Assembly (NCBI RefSeq): GCF_900142445.1
Contig: NZ_FRAV01000028.1
Span: 1 to 64,000 of the forward strand
Length of the DNA: 64,000 nucleotides
Direction: 5' to 3'
Source: Chryseobacterium polytrichastri
GTDB lineage: Bacteria > Bacteroidota > Bacteroidia > Flavobacteriales > Weeksellaceae
Position 1 is the first letter of the stretch; each line of letters opens with the position of its first letter. Positions 8,547 to 17,900 of the stretch are shown here, one piece after another. A program made the position numbers and the translations under genes. A model generated the notes under the pieces. It searched no databases. It was not told where the DNA came from and saw only the letters and a program-made list of their open reading frames with translations.

Positions 8547-8714
8547 ATGAAAAATCTAAAAAAACTGTCAAGAGTAGAACAGACAAAAATCCAAGGTGGT
8601 TTCACGCAAGTTCAGATAGACGCTTGTGGTGGTGAAGCGTATGTATGTTTCCGAAAAGGAGGATGGGGCTGTTGGCGAAATCCGGGAGGAACCTGCTATG
8701 CACCTATGGTTTAA
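8547..8714 (+). CDS. Bacteriocin-like leader peptide 4 (GG leader)
   Basis: A 55-residue frame, start ATG 8547, stop TAA 8712-8714. The leader is MKNLKKLSRVEQTKIQGG, followed by a Gly/Trp/Cys-rich core with four cysteines (GGWGCW and GGTCYAP). The start context and leader match the three upstream peptides, which is the main evidence that it is real. It ends 9 bp before a bidirectional terminator that closes the cluster. Confidence 0.7.
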   Translation: MKNLKKLSRVEQTKIQGGFTQVQIDACGGEAYVCFRKGGWGCWRNPGGTCYAPMV

Positions 8715-8723
8715 TATAAGAAA

Positions 8724-8749
8724 AAAAGCACTGTAAAAACAGTGCTTTT
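8724..8749. terminator. Bidirectional terminator between peptide cluster and nadA
   Basis: AAAAGCACTGT pairs with ACAGTGCTTTT around a four-base loop. T-rich runs follow on both strands, with seven T's on the minus strand, so it can end both the peptide transcript and the nadA operon. Confidence 0.85.
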
Positions 8750-8752
8750 GAT

Positions 8753-9772
8753 TTATTTAATGCTTTTCGAAAGATCAAGCATCGCCTCAATGGGCTTTAA
8801 TGCTCTCAAACGAAGTTCTTCGTCGATAAGGATCTCAGGAAGTTCATATTTCATACATAAGTACAACTTTTCCATTGTATTACGTTTCATATAGAAACAT
8901 TCTGAGCAGTTACAGCTTTCGTCAAAAACCAAAGCTGGAATTAATTCTTTATGCGGTGCACGTTTTCTCATTTCGTGAAGAATTCCTTCTTCTGTAGCGA
9001 TGATGAACGTCTGGCATTCGTCTTTTTCCACATAATCTAATAGAGCGGAAGTAGAACCTATAAAATGAGCCAGTTTCAACACAGCTTCTTCACTTTCCGG
9101 ATGCGCAATCATTTTAGCATTTGGATGATCTGCTAACTGTTGTGCAATTCTCTCCATAGAAAAGGCTTCGTGAACGATGCAACTTCCATCCCAAAGAATC
9201 ATATCACGTCCCGTTTTTTTAGATAAATATCTTCCTAAGTTTTTATCCGGAGCGAAAATAATTGGTCGGTCTTTTGGTAAGGCTTCAATTACTGTTTCAG
9301 CGTTTGAACTTGTTACGATAATATCACTTTCTGCTTTTGTTTCAGCGTTACAGTTGATGTAAGTTGCGATCAAAGCATTAGGATGCTGCTCACGCATTTT
9401 TCTCAAACCTTCCCCTGAACAACCGTCTGCCAAAGAGCATCCTGCCATCGTGTCTGGAAGAACTACTTTTTTAGTTGGGTTCAGGATCTTCGCCGCTTCT
9501 GCCATGAAATGTACTCCGCAGAATACAATCATATCAGCATTGGTATCTTTTGCCTGTCTTGCCAATTGCAGAGAATCTCCCAAGAAGTCGGCAATATCCT
9601 GAATCTCTCCAGGTTGGTAATAATGCGCTAAAATAACCGCATTTTTCTCTTCTTTCAATTTAAGAATGGCTTTCACCAATTCTTCTCCTTGAGGAATTAC
9701 CAAATCTTTTATATCTAAAAATCCTCTTACCGGAATCGCAGATTTAGCTCTTTCTAATGTTTCGGTACTCAT
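8753..9772 (-). CDS. nadA: Quinolinate synthase
   Basis: A 339-residue NadA that condenses iminoaspartate with dihydroxyacetone phosphate in de novo NAD synthesis, using a 4Fe-4S cluster. The N-terminal motif LAHYYQPGEIQDIADFLGDS and the CGVHFMAEAAKI motif (84-95) are diagnostic. Probable cluster ligands are C112 (AGCSLADGC), C198 (DGSC) and one cysteine of the C287-x-C-x2-C292 motif. nadB and nadC are not in this window. It starts 49 bp after gmk ends and probably belongs to the yicC-gmk-nadA operon. Confidence 0.95.
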   Translation of the reverse strand: MSTETLERAKSAIPVRGFLDIKDLVIPQGEELVKAILKLKEEKNAVILAHYYQPGEIQDIADFLGDSLQLARQAKDTNADMIVFCGVHFMAEAAKILNPTKKVVLPDTMAGCSLADGCSGEGLRKMREQHPNALIATYINCNAETKAESDIIVTSSNAETVIEALPKDRPIIFAPDKNLGRYLSKKTGRDMILWDGSCIVHEAFSMERIAQQLADHPNAKMIAHPESEEAVLKLAHFIGSTSALLDYVEKDECQTFIIATEEGILHEMRKRAPHKELIPALVFDESCNCSECFYMKRNTMEKLYLCMKYELPEILIDEELRLRALKPIEAMLDLSKSIK

Positions 9773-9821
9773 ATCAACCTCAATGTTTTGTTCTTTTAAA
9801 AGTAGAAATTTTTAAGTGATT

Positions 9822-10388
9822 TTAATCTCTACTGATAAAATTTTTTATTAAACTTTCTATTTCTTCTTTTGCAATATCCAAATCGTTATTGATCACGATT
9901 TTATCAAATTCTTTTGCGTAAGACATTTCTTCTTCTGCCTTTTCTACGCGGGTTTTGATGGTTTCTGCATCATCTGTGTTTCTGGAAATCAATCTTCGTT
10001 CCAATTCTTCAATGGAAGGGGGTTCAATGAAAATAGATAAGGCTTTTTCTCCAAAATATTTTTTTAAAGAAATTCCGCCTTTTACATCAACATCAAAAAT
10101 CACTACTTTTCCCTGATTCCAGATCTTTTCAACTTCAGATTTTAAAGTACCGTAATATTTATCAGTATACACTTCTTCAAATTCTACAAAAGCATCTTCC
10201 GAAATTTTCTGTCTGAATTCATCAGGACTTAAAAAATGATAATCCACGGCATGGGCTTCATTTCCTCTGGGTTGTCTCGTAGTACAAGAAATTGAAAATT
10301 GGAGTTCATTAAATACCTCCAAAGAATGCTTTACTAATGTAGTTTTTCCGCTTCCTGACGGCGCTGAAAATATGATAACTTTATTCAT
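9822..10388 (-). CDS. gmk: Guanylate kinase
   Basis: A 188-residue guanylate kinase forming GDP from GMP and ATP. The P-loop SAPSGSGKTT is at 7-16. The GMP-binding region follows with STTRQPRG-like SCTTRQPRGNE and the FLSPDEF segment, and the lid region contains RLISRNTD. The open frame extends 15 codons upstream, but ATG 10388 gives the standard N-terminus MNKVIIFSAP. It lies 63 bp downstream of yicC, a common pairing in bacteria. Confidence 0.95.
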   Translation of the reverse strand: MNKVIIFSAPSGSGKTTLVKHSLEVFNELQFSISCTTRQPRGNEAHAVDYHFLSPDEFRQKISEDAFVEFEEVYTDKYYGTLKSEVEKIWNQGKVVIFDVDVKGGISLKKYFGEKALSIFIEPPSIEELERRLISRNTDDAETIKTRVEKAEEEMSYAKEFDKIVINNDLDIAKEEIESLIKNFISRD

Positions 10389-10451
10389 ATGGCTGTTGGT
10401 TGCTTGTTTCTCGCTGCCTGTTTTATCCAGCAACTGTCAACTAGCAACTCA

Positions 10452-11309
10452 TTATAATACGTTTAACGTTTGTTCTTTAATTTTTTCCAAATCATCCTTC
10501 ATCATCACCACCAATTTTTGGATCTCAGCATGATTGGCTTTTGAACCTAATGTATTGATCTCTCTTCCGATCTCCTGGGAAATAAAACCTAGTTTTTTTC
10601 CATTGAAATCTTCATTATCCATTACTTCCTGGTAATATTTTAAGTGTTGTGTTAATCTTACTTTTTCCTCAGCAATATCTAATTTCTCTGTGAAATAAGC
10701 CATTTCCTGATAGAAACGAGTTTCATCAACGTTCTCAAATTCTTTTAAAGATTTTTGGTAACGTTCTTTTACACTCTGGATTCTTACTTCTTCAAAAGGA
10801 ATGACTTCAGATAAATACTTGTCGATATTTTTAATATTCTTCTCAAGTTCAAGATGTAAGGTTTTCCCTTCTGTCTTTCTGAAATCTTCAAATTTGTCAA
10901 CAGCGTTATTAACAATTTTTGCTAAAGATTCCCATTCTCCATCTGTTAATTCGTCTGGTCTTGAGGTAATCGCATCAGGAAGTCTTACCGCCATTTTAAG
11001 GTACTCAAATTCAGGAGCATCAGAAGCAATATTTCGAAGTTCATTCATGTAAGAATCAATCAGTTTTTTATTGATTTTCACATCATTGGATTCTTCAAGA
11101 TTTTCTATATTAACATAGCAATCCACTTTTCCACGGATAATCCTATCGTTAAGAATTTTTCTGATCTCGAATTCTTTCTCTTTATAGCGTAACGGTATTT
11201 TGATATTTAAATCAAAGCTTTTGCTGTTCAGTGATTTAACATCTACGGTTATTTTTTTTCCTTCAAAAACATCTTCGGCTCTACCGAAACCGGTCATTGA
11301 TAAAATCAT
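10452..11309 (-). CDS. YicC/YloC family endoribonuclease
   Basis: The 285-residue product has the hallmark YicC N-terminus MTGFGRAE, followed by VDVKSLNSKSFDLNIKIP. Its C-terminus contains FISQEIGREINTLGSKANHAEIQ, the conserved DUF1732 segment. Family members are endoribonucleases involved in stationary-phase RNA turnover. A promoter -7 element TATCTTTG lies on the minus strand at 11327-11334, 17 bases before the start, so this is the first gene of the yicC-gmk-nadA unit. Confidence 0.92.
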   Translation of the reverse strand: MILSMTGFGRAEDVFEGKKITVDVKSLNSKSFDLNIKIPLRYKEKEFEIRKILNDRIIRGKVDCYVNIENLEESNDVKINKKLIDSYMNELRNIASDAPEFEYLKMAVRLPDAITSRPDELTDGEWESLAKIVNNAVDKFEDFRKTEGKTLHLELEKNIKNIDKYLSEVIPFEEVRIQSVKERYQKSLKEFENVDETRFYQEMAYFTEKLDIAEEKVRLTQHLKYYQEVMDNEDFNGKKLGFISQEIGREINTLGSKANHAEIQKLVVMMKDDLEKIKEQTLNVL

Positions 11310-11326
11310 AGTTTTTTATTGTCGTA

Positions 11327-11334
11327 CAAAGATA
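11327..11334 (-). promoter_or_regulatory. Promoter -7 element of yicC
   Basis: The minus strand reads TATCTTTG, an exact match to TAnnTTTG, 17 bases upstream of the yicC ATG. Confidence 0.6.
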
Positions 11335-11368
11335 AACATTTAAGTGTATGTGTTCCCACTATATTCAA

Positions 11369-11506
11369 TTTTAACCACAAAAGTCACAAAAGAAAAGTTT
11401 GGAAATATTTAGTTTTCAAAAGAGCAAAAAAGTTTATGTTCCGCTTTTTTGAGCTTTTAAATATCTAAAAATCAAAGAAAGTCTTTTGTGACTTTTGTGG
11501 TTAAAA
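11369..11506. repeat. Palindromic intergenic element, family G copy 1
   Basis: Perfect 25-bp arms (11369-11393 and 11482-11506, beginning TTTTAACCACAAAAGTCAC) enclose a second inverted pair, AGAGCAAAAAAG with CTTTTTTGAGCTTT. The whole 138-bp unit occupies almost all of the yicC-miaA intergenic space. A related arm pair recurs at 29005-29230. Confidence 0.8.
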
Positions 11507-11536
11507 ATAAAAAATCAATTTTCGTAAATTAGCGCT

Positions 11537-12457
11537 GTGAAAAATAAAAATTTAATTTCTGTTGTAGGACCCACCGGAATTGGAAAAACAAGATTGGCAA
11601 TTGATTTGGCTAACCATTTTAGCACAGAAATTATTTCTTGTGACTCGCGCCAGTTTTTTAAAGAAATGAAGATTGGTACCGCTTCACCATCACAAGAAGA
11701 ATTGGGGGAAGCACCTCATCATTTTATTGGAAATCTTTCGGTTGAGGAATATTATTCGATCGGACAATATGAGGAAGATGCCTTAAAAAAACTCAACGAA
11801 CTTTTTGAAAAATATGATACTGTCATTTTAGTTGGCGGAAGTATGATGTATGAAAAAGCGGTGATTGAAGGATTGAATGATTTACCTGAAGCTAATGAAG
11901 AAAATCAAAGCAAACTCCAGGAGATTCTAGATAATGAAGGAATTGAAAAATTGCAGGAAATCTTGAAAGAACTCGATCCTGAGTATTTTGCAGTAGTAGA
12001 TTTTCATAATCACCGAAGACTTTTCCGATCGATTGATGTTATTTGGCAAACCAATAAAAAATATTCTGAATTAATTGCTGTTTCACAAGATTCCAGAGAT
12101 TTTAATGTGATCCGAATCGGTATTGAAGCTCCTCGAGAAGAACTGTATGACAGAATCAATAGGAGAGTGGATATGATGATGGAGAAGGGCTTGCTGGAGG
12201 AAGCAAAAGGTCTGGGAAAATTCAAAGGTTTGACTGCTTTAAACACCGTTGGCTATGCAGAATTATTCAAATATTTTGATGGAGAATGGGAATTGGATTT
12301 TGCAGTTTCTGAAATCAAAAAAAACAGCAGAAGATATTCGAAGCGTCAACTGACTTGGTACAGAAAAGCGGATGATATTCATTATTTGAAATTGGGTTAT
12401 TCTCAGGAGGATTTTGATGGTTTGATTGAATATATTAATCAGGAAATTCGCAAGTGA
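11537..12457 (+). CDS. miaA: tRNA dimethylallyltransferase
   Basis: A 306-residue MiaA that transfers dimethylallyl to N6 of A37 in tRNAs reading UNN codons. The P-loop GPTGIGKT is at 11-18, SCDSRQFFKEMKIGTA carries the substrate-binding residues, and APHHFIGN follows. The C-terminal RRYSKRQLTWYRK motif is diagnostic. The start codon is GTG at 11537. There is no ATG in a better position, and the AT-rich TAAATTAG 4 bases upstream suggests a leaderless transcript. It is the only rightward housekeeping gene in this stretch. Confidence 0.95.
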   Translation: MKNKNLISVVGPTGIGKTRLAIDLANHFSTEIISCDSRQFFKEMKIGTASPSQEELGEAPHHFIGNLSVEEYYSIGQYEEDALKKLNELFEKYDTVILVGGSMMYEKAVIEGLNDLPEANEENQSKLQEILDNEGIEKLQEILKELDPEYFAVVDFHNHRRLFRSIDVIWQTNKKYSELIAVSQDSRDFNVIRIGIEAPREELYDRINRRVDMMMEKGLLEEAKGLGKFKGLTALNTVGYAELFKYFDGEWELDFAVSEIKKNSRRYSKRQLTWYRKADDIHYLKLGYSQEDFDGLIEYINQEIRK

Positions 12458-12462
12458 TTTTT

Positions 12463-12620
12463 TTTAACGCAAAGATTTATTTTCAATTTTGCTTATTTAA
12501 GGGAGCAAAGAATTGAATCAATGTAATTGATTCTTACTAAGCTAGCTTCATCAGCGACTTTATTGCTTTTCTTTGCTCACTCAAATACTAGTTTTCTTAT
12601 ATTAAAACTTTGCGTTTAAA
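12463..12620. repeat. Palindromic intergenic element, family A copy 1
   Basis: Outer arms TTTAACGCAAAG and CTTTGCGTTTAAA enclose GAGCAAAGAA paired with TTTCTTTGCTC. It begins 6 bp after the miaA stop codon. No open frame is visible. Confidence 0.7.
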
Positions 12621-12683
12621 TTTAAATCTTTAAGATTTTTATGAAGAGGTTAAGAATATTAAGGGATTATTTTATGTTGGTTT

Positions 12684-12836
12684 TCGCAAAGACGCAATTT
12701 TTTCAATTTGATATATAAATAAAAATAAGGCGCAAGGATTTTATCTTCGATAAAATTTAATACGTTAAACTTGCTGAGAAATCTTTGATTTTCTTGCGCC
12801 TTAAAACAGTCTTTTATTAAAACTTTGCGTTTAAAA
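12684..12836. repeat. Nested palindromes, family A copy 2 containing family B
   Basis: Outer partners are CGCAAAGACGC near 12685 and ACTTTGCGTTT near 12821-12832. Inside sits another perfect pair, AAGGCGCAAG (12727-12736) with CTTGCGCCTT (12793-12802). The arrangement suggests one element inserted into another, or repeated rearrangement. Confidence 0.6.
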
Positions 12837-12849
12837 ATAAATTCAATTT

Positions 12850-12972
12850 TTAACCATTAAGATTTTTATTAAGAAGTTAAGAATATTAAGTTTCACTTCG
12901 CAGTAAGTCTTAAAAATCTATTTAATTTTCTCTTAATTAAACTTAACTCCTTACGTATTCTTAATGGTTCAA
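12850..12972. repeat. Palindromic intergenic element, family C copy 1
   Basis: Arms AACCATTAAGA (12852-12862) and TCTTAATGGTT (12959-12969), each extended by imperfect AAGAAGTTAAGAATATTAAG-like sequence. Further copies are at 14787-14912 and 58342-58550. Confidence 0.75.
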
Positions 12973-12987
12973 ATAAACTTTGCGAAT

Positions 12988-13065
12988 TGTCATTCTGACG
13001 AAGGAAGAATCTCAACACATTAAAATAGATTCTTCACTTCACTTTGTTGCGTTCAGAATGACAGA
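12988..13065. repeat. Palindromic intergenic element, family D copy 1
   Basis: TGTCATTCTGA (12989-12999) pairs with TCAGAATGACA (13053-13063), with inner AGAATCT/AGATTCT arms. Sequences of this GTCATTCTGA/GAATCT type are common intergenic repeats in Bacteroidota as I recall. A diverged copy is nested at 58399-58475. Confidence 0.75.
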
Positions 13066-13103
13066 GTGGATAAATATCAGCGTAAAATTTTAATTGATAA
13101 AAC

Positions 13104-13134
13104 AAAAAAAGTGCGATCCCGAAAGACCGCACTT
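13104..13134 (-). terminator. Terminator of the RND efflux operon
   Basis: On the minus strand AAGTGCGGTC pairs with GATCGCACTT around TTTCGG and is followed by a run of seven T's. It lies just after the outer-membrane channel gene. Confidence 0.85.
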
Positions 13135-13156
13135 CAAACAATATTAATTTAATTTA

Positions 13157-14569
13157 CTACTTCCAACCGCCACCTAGAGCTCGGTATAGATCTACAATAC
13201 TGCTTAATCTCTGTCTTTTTACGGATGCAAGATTTAGTTCAGCTTGTAAAGAATTTCCCTGAGCTGTAATTACTTCTAGGTAATTTGCCATTCCGCCTTT
13301 ATAAAGCATTTCAGCACTTTTAATTCCGTTTTTCAACGTTGCAACTTGTTCGGTTGCTTTTTGTTCCTGAACTTTTAAACTTTCGTTTGAAACTAATGCA
13401 TCAGAAACTTCACCTACTGCATTCAAAACAGATTGACGGAACGCTAACACGTTTTTCTCTCTCTGAATTTTAGCAACATTTAAATCGGTTTTCAATTGTC
13501 TTTTCTGGAAAATAGGCTGAGTTAATCCTCCTAAAACAGATCCGAACAATGAAGCCGGAATCTGAAACCAGTTATCAATTTTAAATGAATTTACGCCACC
13601 GTTTGCTGTAATTTTCAATGCAGGATACATATTTGCCTGAGCAATTCCTACGATTGAATTAGATTCCAACAACACCAATTCCTGCTGACGAACATCCGGA
13701 CGACGACTTACCATTGCTGCAGGAAGTCCTGTAGAAATATTTTGAGGTAAAGAAGTGTCAGACATTTCTATGGTTCTGTTCACTTTATTTGGATTTTCAC
13801 CCACTAAAATGCTTAATGCATTTTCCTGAATGGCAATGTTTTGTTGCAATTGTGTGATCAAAAGTTCTGTTGATTGCTTTTGAGCTGTTGCCTGCTGAAC
13901 ACCCAATGAAGTGGTATCACCACTTTGCCACATCTTTTCAGTAATAGACAATGTGTTATTGCTTAATTCTAAATTTGATGTTGCAATATTTAATTGTTTG
14001 TCAAGCATCAATAAATTATAATAACCTTGAGCAATTGCTGCAACAACTTGTGTCTGGATTGCTTTTGTAGCTTCGTAAGTTTGCAAATACTGCATTCTTG
14101 AAACCTCCTGTTGGTTTTTGATTTTTCCCCAAATATCCGCTTCCCAAGATAAATTAAAGGCTGCATTGTAATCTTCAACATGGTTTTGTCCTAAAAATAA
14201 ATTAAGACTTTGCCCGTTCATGCTGTTTTTTGAAGGCTTCGAGATTTGTCCTGAAACAGCGAAACCAACATCCGGATATTGAAGATATTTTGCCTGTTTT
14301 AGTTTTTCCTGTGAAGAAGCAACTTGTTTTAGAGCAATTTGTAAATCGTAGTTATTTTTAATTCCTTTTTCAATCAAACCCTGTAACATAGGATCGTTGA
14401 AAAATTGTTTCCATTCCAGGTTGGCAACACTTGCGGTATCCGCAGTTGCTGTGTATTGGAATTTCTCTGGAAGCTCAAGGGCTGGTTCTGCATATGCCAA
14501 TTTGGAAACACACGAAACCGATCCTAAAGCCAATATAAATGTGAGAAATATATTCTTTATTCTTTTCAT
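13157..14569 (-). CDS. RND efflux outer membrane channel (TolC/NodT family lipoprotein)
   Basis: A 470-residue outer membrane factor of the OprM/NodT type. The signal peptide ends in a lipobox (GSVSC, Cys20 or so). Two repeated coiled-coil/beta modules follow, with the typical AWEADIWGKIKNQ-like region, the SRRPDVRQQELVLLESN motif and the late RALGGGWK end. It forms the trimeric exit duct across the periplasm and outer membrane. It is the last gene after the membrane-fusion and pump genes, but a 266-bp nested repeat sits between it and the pump gene. Confidence 0.92.
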   Translation of the reverse strand: MKRIKNIFLTFILALGSVSCVSKLAYAEPALELPEKFQYTATADTASVANLEWKQFFNDPMLQGLIEKGIKNNYDLQIALKQVASSQEKLKQAKYLQYPDVGFAVSGQISKPSKNSMNGQSLNLFLGQNHVEDYNAAFNLSWEADIWGKIKNQQEVSRMQYLQTYEATKAIQTQVVAAIAQGYYNLLMLDKQLNIATSNLELSNNTLSITEKMWQSGDTTSLGVQQATAQKQSTELLITQLQQNIAIQENALSILVGENPNKVNRTIEMSDTSLPQNISTGLPAAMVSRRPDVRQQELVLLESNSIVGIAQANMYPALKITANGGVNSFKIDNWFQIPASLFGSVLGGLTQPIFQKRQLKTDLNVAKIQREKNVLAFRQSVLNAVGEVSDALVSNESLKVQEQKATEQVATLKNGIKSAEMLYKGGMANYLEVITAQGNSLQAELNLASVKRQRLSSIVDLYRALGGGWK

Positions 14570-14677
14570 ATGGAGATATTTATTTTTATTAAAAGGTCAT
14601 ATGTAATCGCTGGATTTTATTGAAATTTTCGTTTCCAAGTGATAGCGATTTCATAGTTCTTAAATAAACTTTTAATT

Positions 14678-14943
14678 GAATACAAAACTTTGAGAGGTCT
14701 TATTTTATGCAAAGAAGTCTTTAGTAGGAGAAAATACTTTGCTTTTATAATTGTAGTTTGAATAGTTGCTTCTCTATTTTTATTAATTTGAACCATTAAG
14801 GACATTTAAGGAGTTAAGTTTAATTAAGAGAAAATCAAATAGATTTTAATAAGTATTGTACTAAAAACAAAGCTCATCTTAATATTCTTAACTAAAACCT
14901 TAATGGTTTAAATTAAATGTAAATCTCTCAAAGTTTGTAATTC
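14678..14943. repeat. Nested palindromes: outer family E around family C copy 2
   Basis: Outer arms are ACAAAACTTTGAGAGGTCT (about 14678-14700) and the near-complement AAATCTCTCAAAGTTTGTAA (from 14921). Inside, 14787-14912 is a family C palindrome (TTTGAACCATTAAGG with CCTTAATGGTTTAAA). The block lies between the RND pump gene and its outer membrane channel gene, which share one strand, so it is probably transcribed. Confidence 0.7.
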
Positions 14944-14951
14944 ATTTTTTA

Positions 14952-17900
14952 TTAATGAGCAGATGCTAAAAGTTCTTCCTGTTGTTTTTGTTTTAGCAAT
15001 CTTTTATTTTTTCTGCTTGGCATTTTTTCATGCAGATATTGGAAGATCACATACATCACCGGAATGATGAAAATTCCGAATACAACTCCTGTAAGCATTC
15101 CTCCTACGGTACTGTAACCGATAGAGTGGTTACCTTGCGCAGAAGCTCCTTGAGTCCAGATTAGTGGAAGCATCCCAACGATGAAGGCAAAAGAGGTCAT
15201 TAAGATGGGTCTTAAACGTAATCTTGAAGCCTGAAGTGCAGATTCAATTAATGATTTTCCTGCTTTTCTTCTCTGAACCGCGAATTCTACAATAAGAATC
15301 GCATTTTTAGCTAATAGTCCGACAAGCATGATTAATCCCACCTGAACGTAAATGTTATTATCAATTCCTGCTAATCCTGTGAAAGCAAATACTCCAAAGA
15401 TCCCCGTAGGTATTGTTAAAATTACAGCAAACGGAAGGATATAACTTTCATACTGTGCTGCCAATAGGAAGTACACAAATAAGATACTTAACATGAAGAC
15501 GAATATCGTTTGCCCACCTGTTTTAATCTCTTCACGGGTAATCCCTGTCCATTCGTAACCATATCCTCTTGGAAGAGATTTCTTAGCTACTTCTTCAACA
15601 GCTTTAATAGCATCTCCGGTACTGTAACCAGGTTTTGGAGTTCCGTTAATGGTAACAGCGTTGAATAAGTTATTTCTCGTCACTGTTTCCGGTCCGAAAG
15701 TTCTTTTTAAGGTAACTAACGTTTTGGCAGGAACCATTTCTCCGGATTTATTTTTTACATAAATACCTTCCAGAGAATTTATATCTGTACGGTAAGGAAC
15801 ATCTGCCTGAGCCATTACTCTGTAGTATTTACCAAATCTGTTGAAATCTGATACGAAGCTACTTCCGTAATAAATTTGCATCGTCTGCATCAATTCTGTT
15901 ACAGAAACTCCCAATTGGTTGGCTTTATCTGTATTTACATCAATCGTATATTGTGGATTTCCTGCTGCATATGTTGTAAAGGCAAATGCAATTTCCGGAC
16001 GCTTCATTAGCTCTCCAATGAATGCCTGAGTAGTAGTTCCCAATTGTTCAAAAGAACTGTTGGTTTTATCCTGAAGCATAAATTCAAAACCGGAAACGTT
16101 ACCAAATCCCTGAATGGTAGGGAAGTTGAAGAAGAAAGCGTTGGCATCTTTTACCTGGCTTACTTTTCCTGTTAAGGTAGCGGCAATCTCGTTTGGATCT
16201 TTCATATCACCACGTTTGTCATAATCTTTAAGCTTGATGAAACCTGCAGAGTATGGCGATGCGTTGGCGTTACTGATAAAGTTCATTCCGTCTGCAACCC
16301 AAAGGTGATTGGTCGCCTTTTCACCATTAATGATCTTATCGATCTGTGCAGTTGCTCTGTGAGTTCTTTCTAATGAACTTCCCGGAGGAGTATTCACTGC
16401 GTATAATACAAATCCTTGATCTTCAGTAGGAATAAATCCTGTTGGCGCTTTTTTAATTAAGAAAACGCTTGCTGCTGTGATAAGCATTAAACCTCCTACA
16501 GCTACCCATTTATTTTTAATTAAAAATTTAAGACTGTAGATGTATTTTCTGGTCATGTTATTGAAGCTTGCATTGAATGCATTGAAAAATCTTGCTCCAA
16601 AACCTTTTTTGTGACCATGTTCACCATGCTCTCCCTGAGGATCATTCAAGAACATTGCACATAAAGCAGGGCTTAATGTTAATGCATTTACAGCAGAGAT
16701 CAAGATTGCAATTACTAGCGTAAAGGCAAACTGTCTGTAGAAAACTCCTGCAGGTCCTTGCATGAAACCTACGGGAATAAATACCGCACACATCACCAAA
16801 GTAATCGAAATAATTGCTCCTGAAATTTCACTCATAGAGTTCGTGGTAGCTTGTTCTACAGGCATTCCTGTCTGCTCCATTTTAGAATGGACGGCTTCTA
16901 CCACTACAATGGCATCATCCACTACAATACCAATGGCGAGTACCAATGCGAATAAGGTCAACATATTAATACTAAATCCAAACAATTGTAGGAAGAAGAA
17001 CGTACCGATAATTGCAACCGGAACTGCAATCGCCGGAATTAATGTTGATCTGAAATCCTGAAGGAAGATAAATACAACAATAAATACAAGAACGAATGCA
17101 ATCACAAGCGTTTCTACTACCTGATGAATAGACGCATCCAAGAAGTCCTTGGAATTATACATGATGATCGGTTCCACTCCTTTTGGAAGTGTTGTCTTAA
17201 GTTGATCAACCTGTTTTTCAATTTCAGTTAAAATTTCATTCGCGTTAGAACCTGCAGTTTGAAGGATAGCAAATCCGGCAACCGGTTTTCCGTCTACTCT
17301 GTTGGTTGCAGTATACGTATAAGAACCAAATTCTACTCGCGCAACATCTTTTAATCTTAGGAATGATCCGTCGCTATTTGCTTTAATAGCAATGCTTTCG
17401 TAATCTTCCCCTTTATTTAGTTTTCCTTTATACTTAAGGATGTACTCATAAGTTTCCTTACTTCCTTGTCCAAGACGTCCCGGAGCAGCTTCAAGGTTAT
17501 GATCTTTGATGGCAGCAAGAACTTCCTGTGGAGAAAGATTGTTGGCTGCTAATCTATCTGGTTTTAGCCAAATACGCATTGAATAATCTCTTGTTCCAAA
17601 TACCTGAGCCTGAGCAACTCCAGGAATACGCTGAATCTGTGGAATTACGTTGATTTTAAGATAATTCTGAAGGAATAACTCATCATATTGTTTTGGGTTA
17701 TCACTGGATAATCCCATAAACATGATCATACTGTTCTGTACTTTCTGAGTGGATATTCCGGCCTGAACAACCTCCTGTGGAAGCTGACTCATTGCTTTTG
17801 ATACCCTGTTTTGTACGTTTACCGCAGCGTTATCAGGATCTGATCCTTGCTTGAAAAAGACACTCAGTGTCATGGTTCCGTCATTACTGGAGTTTGAGGT

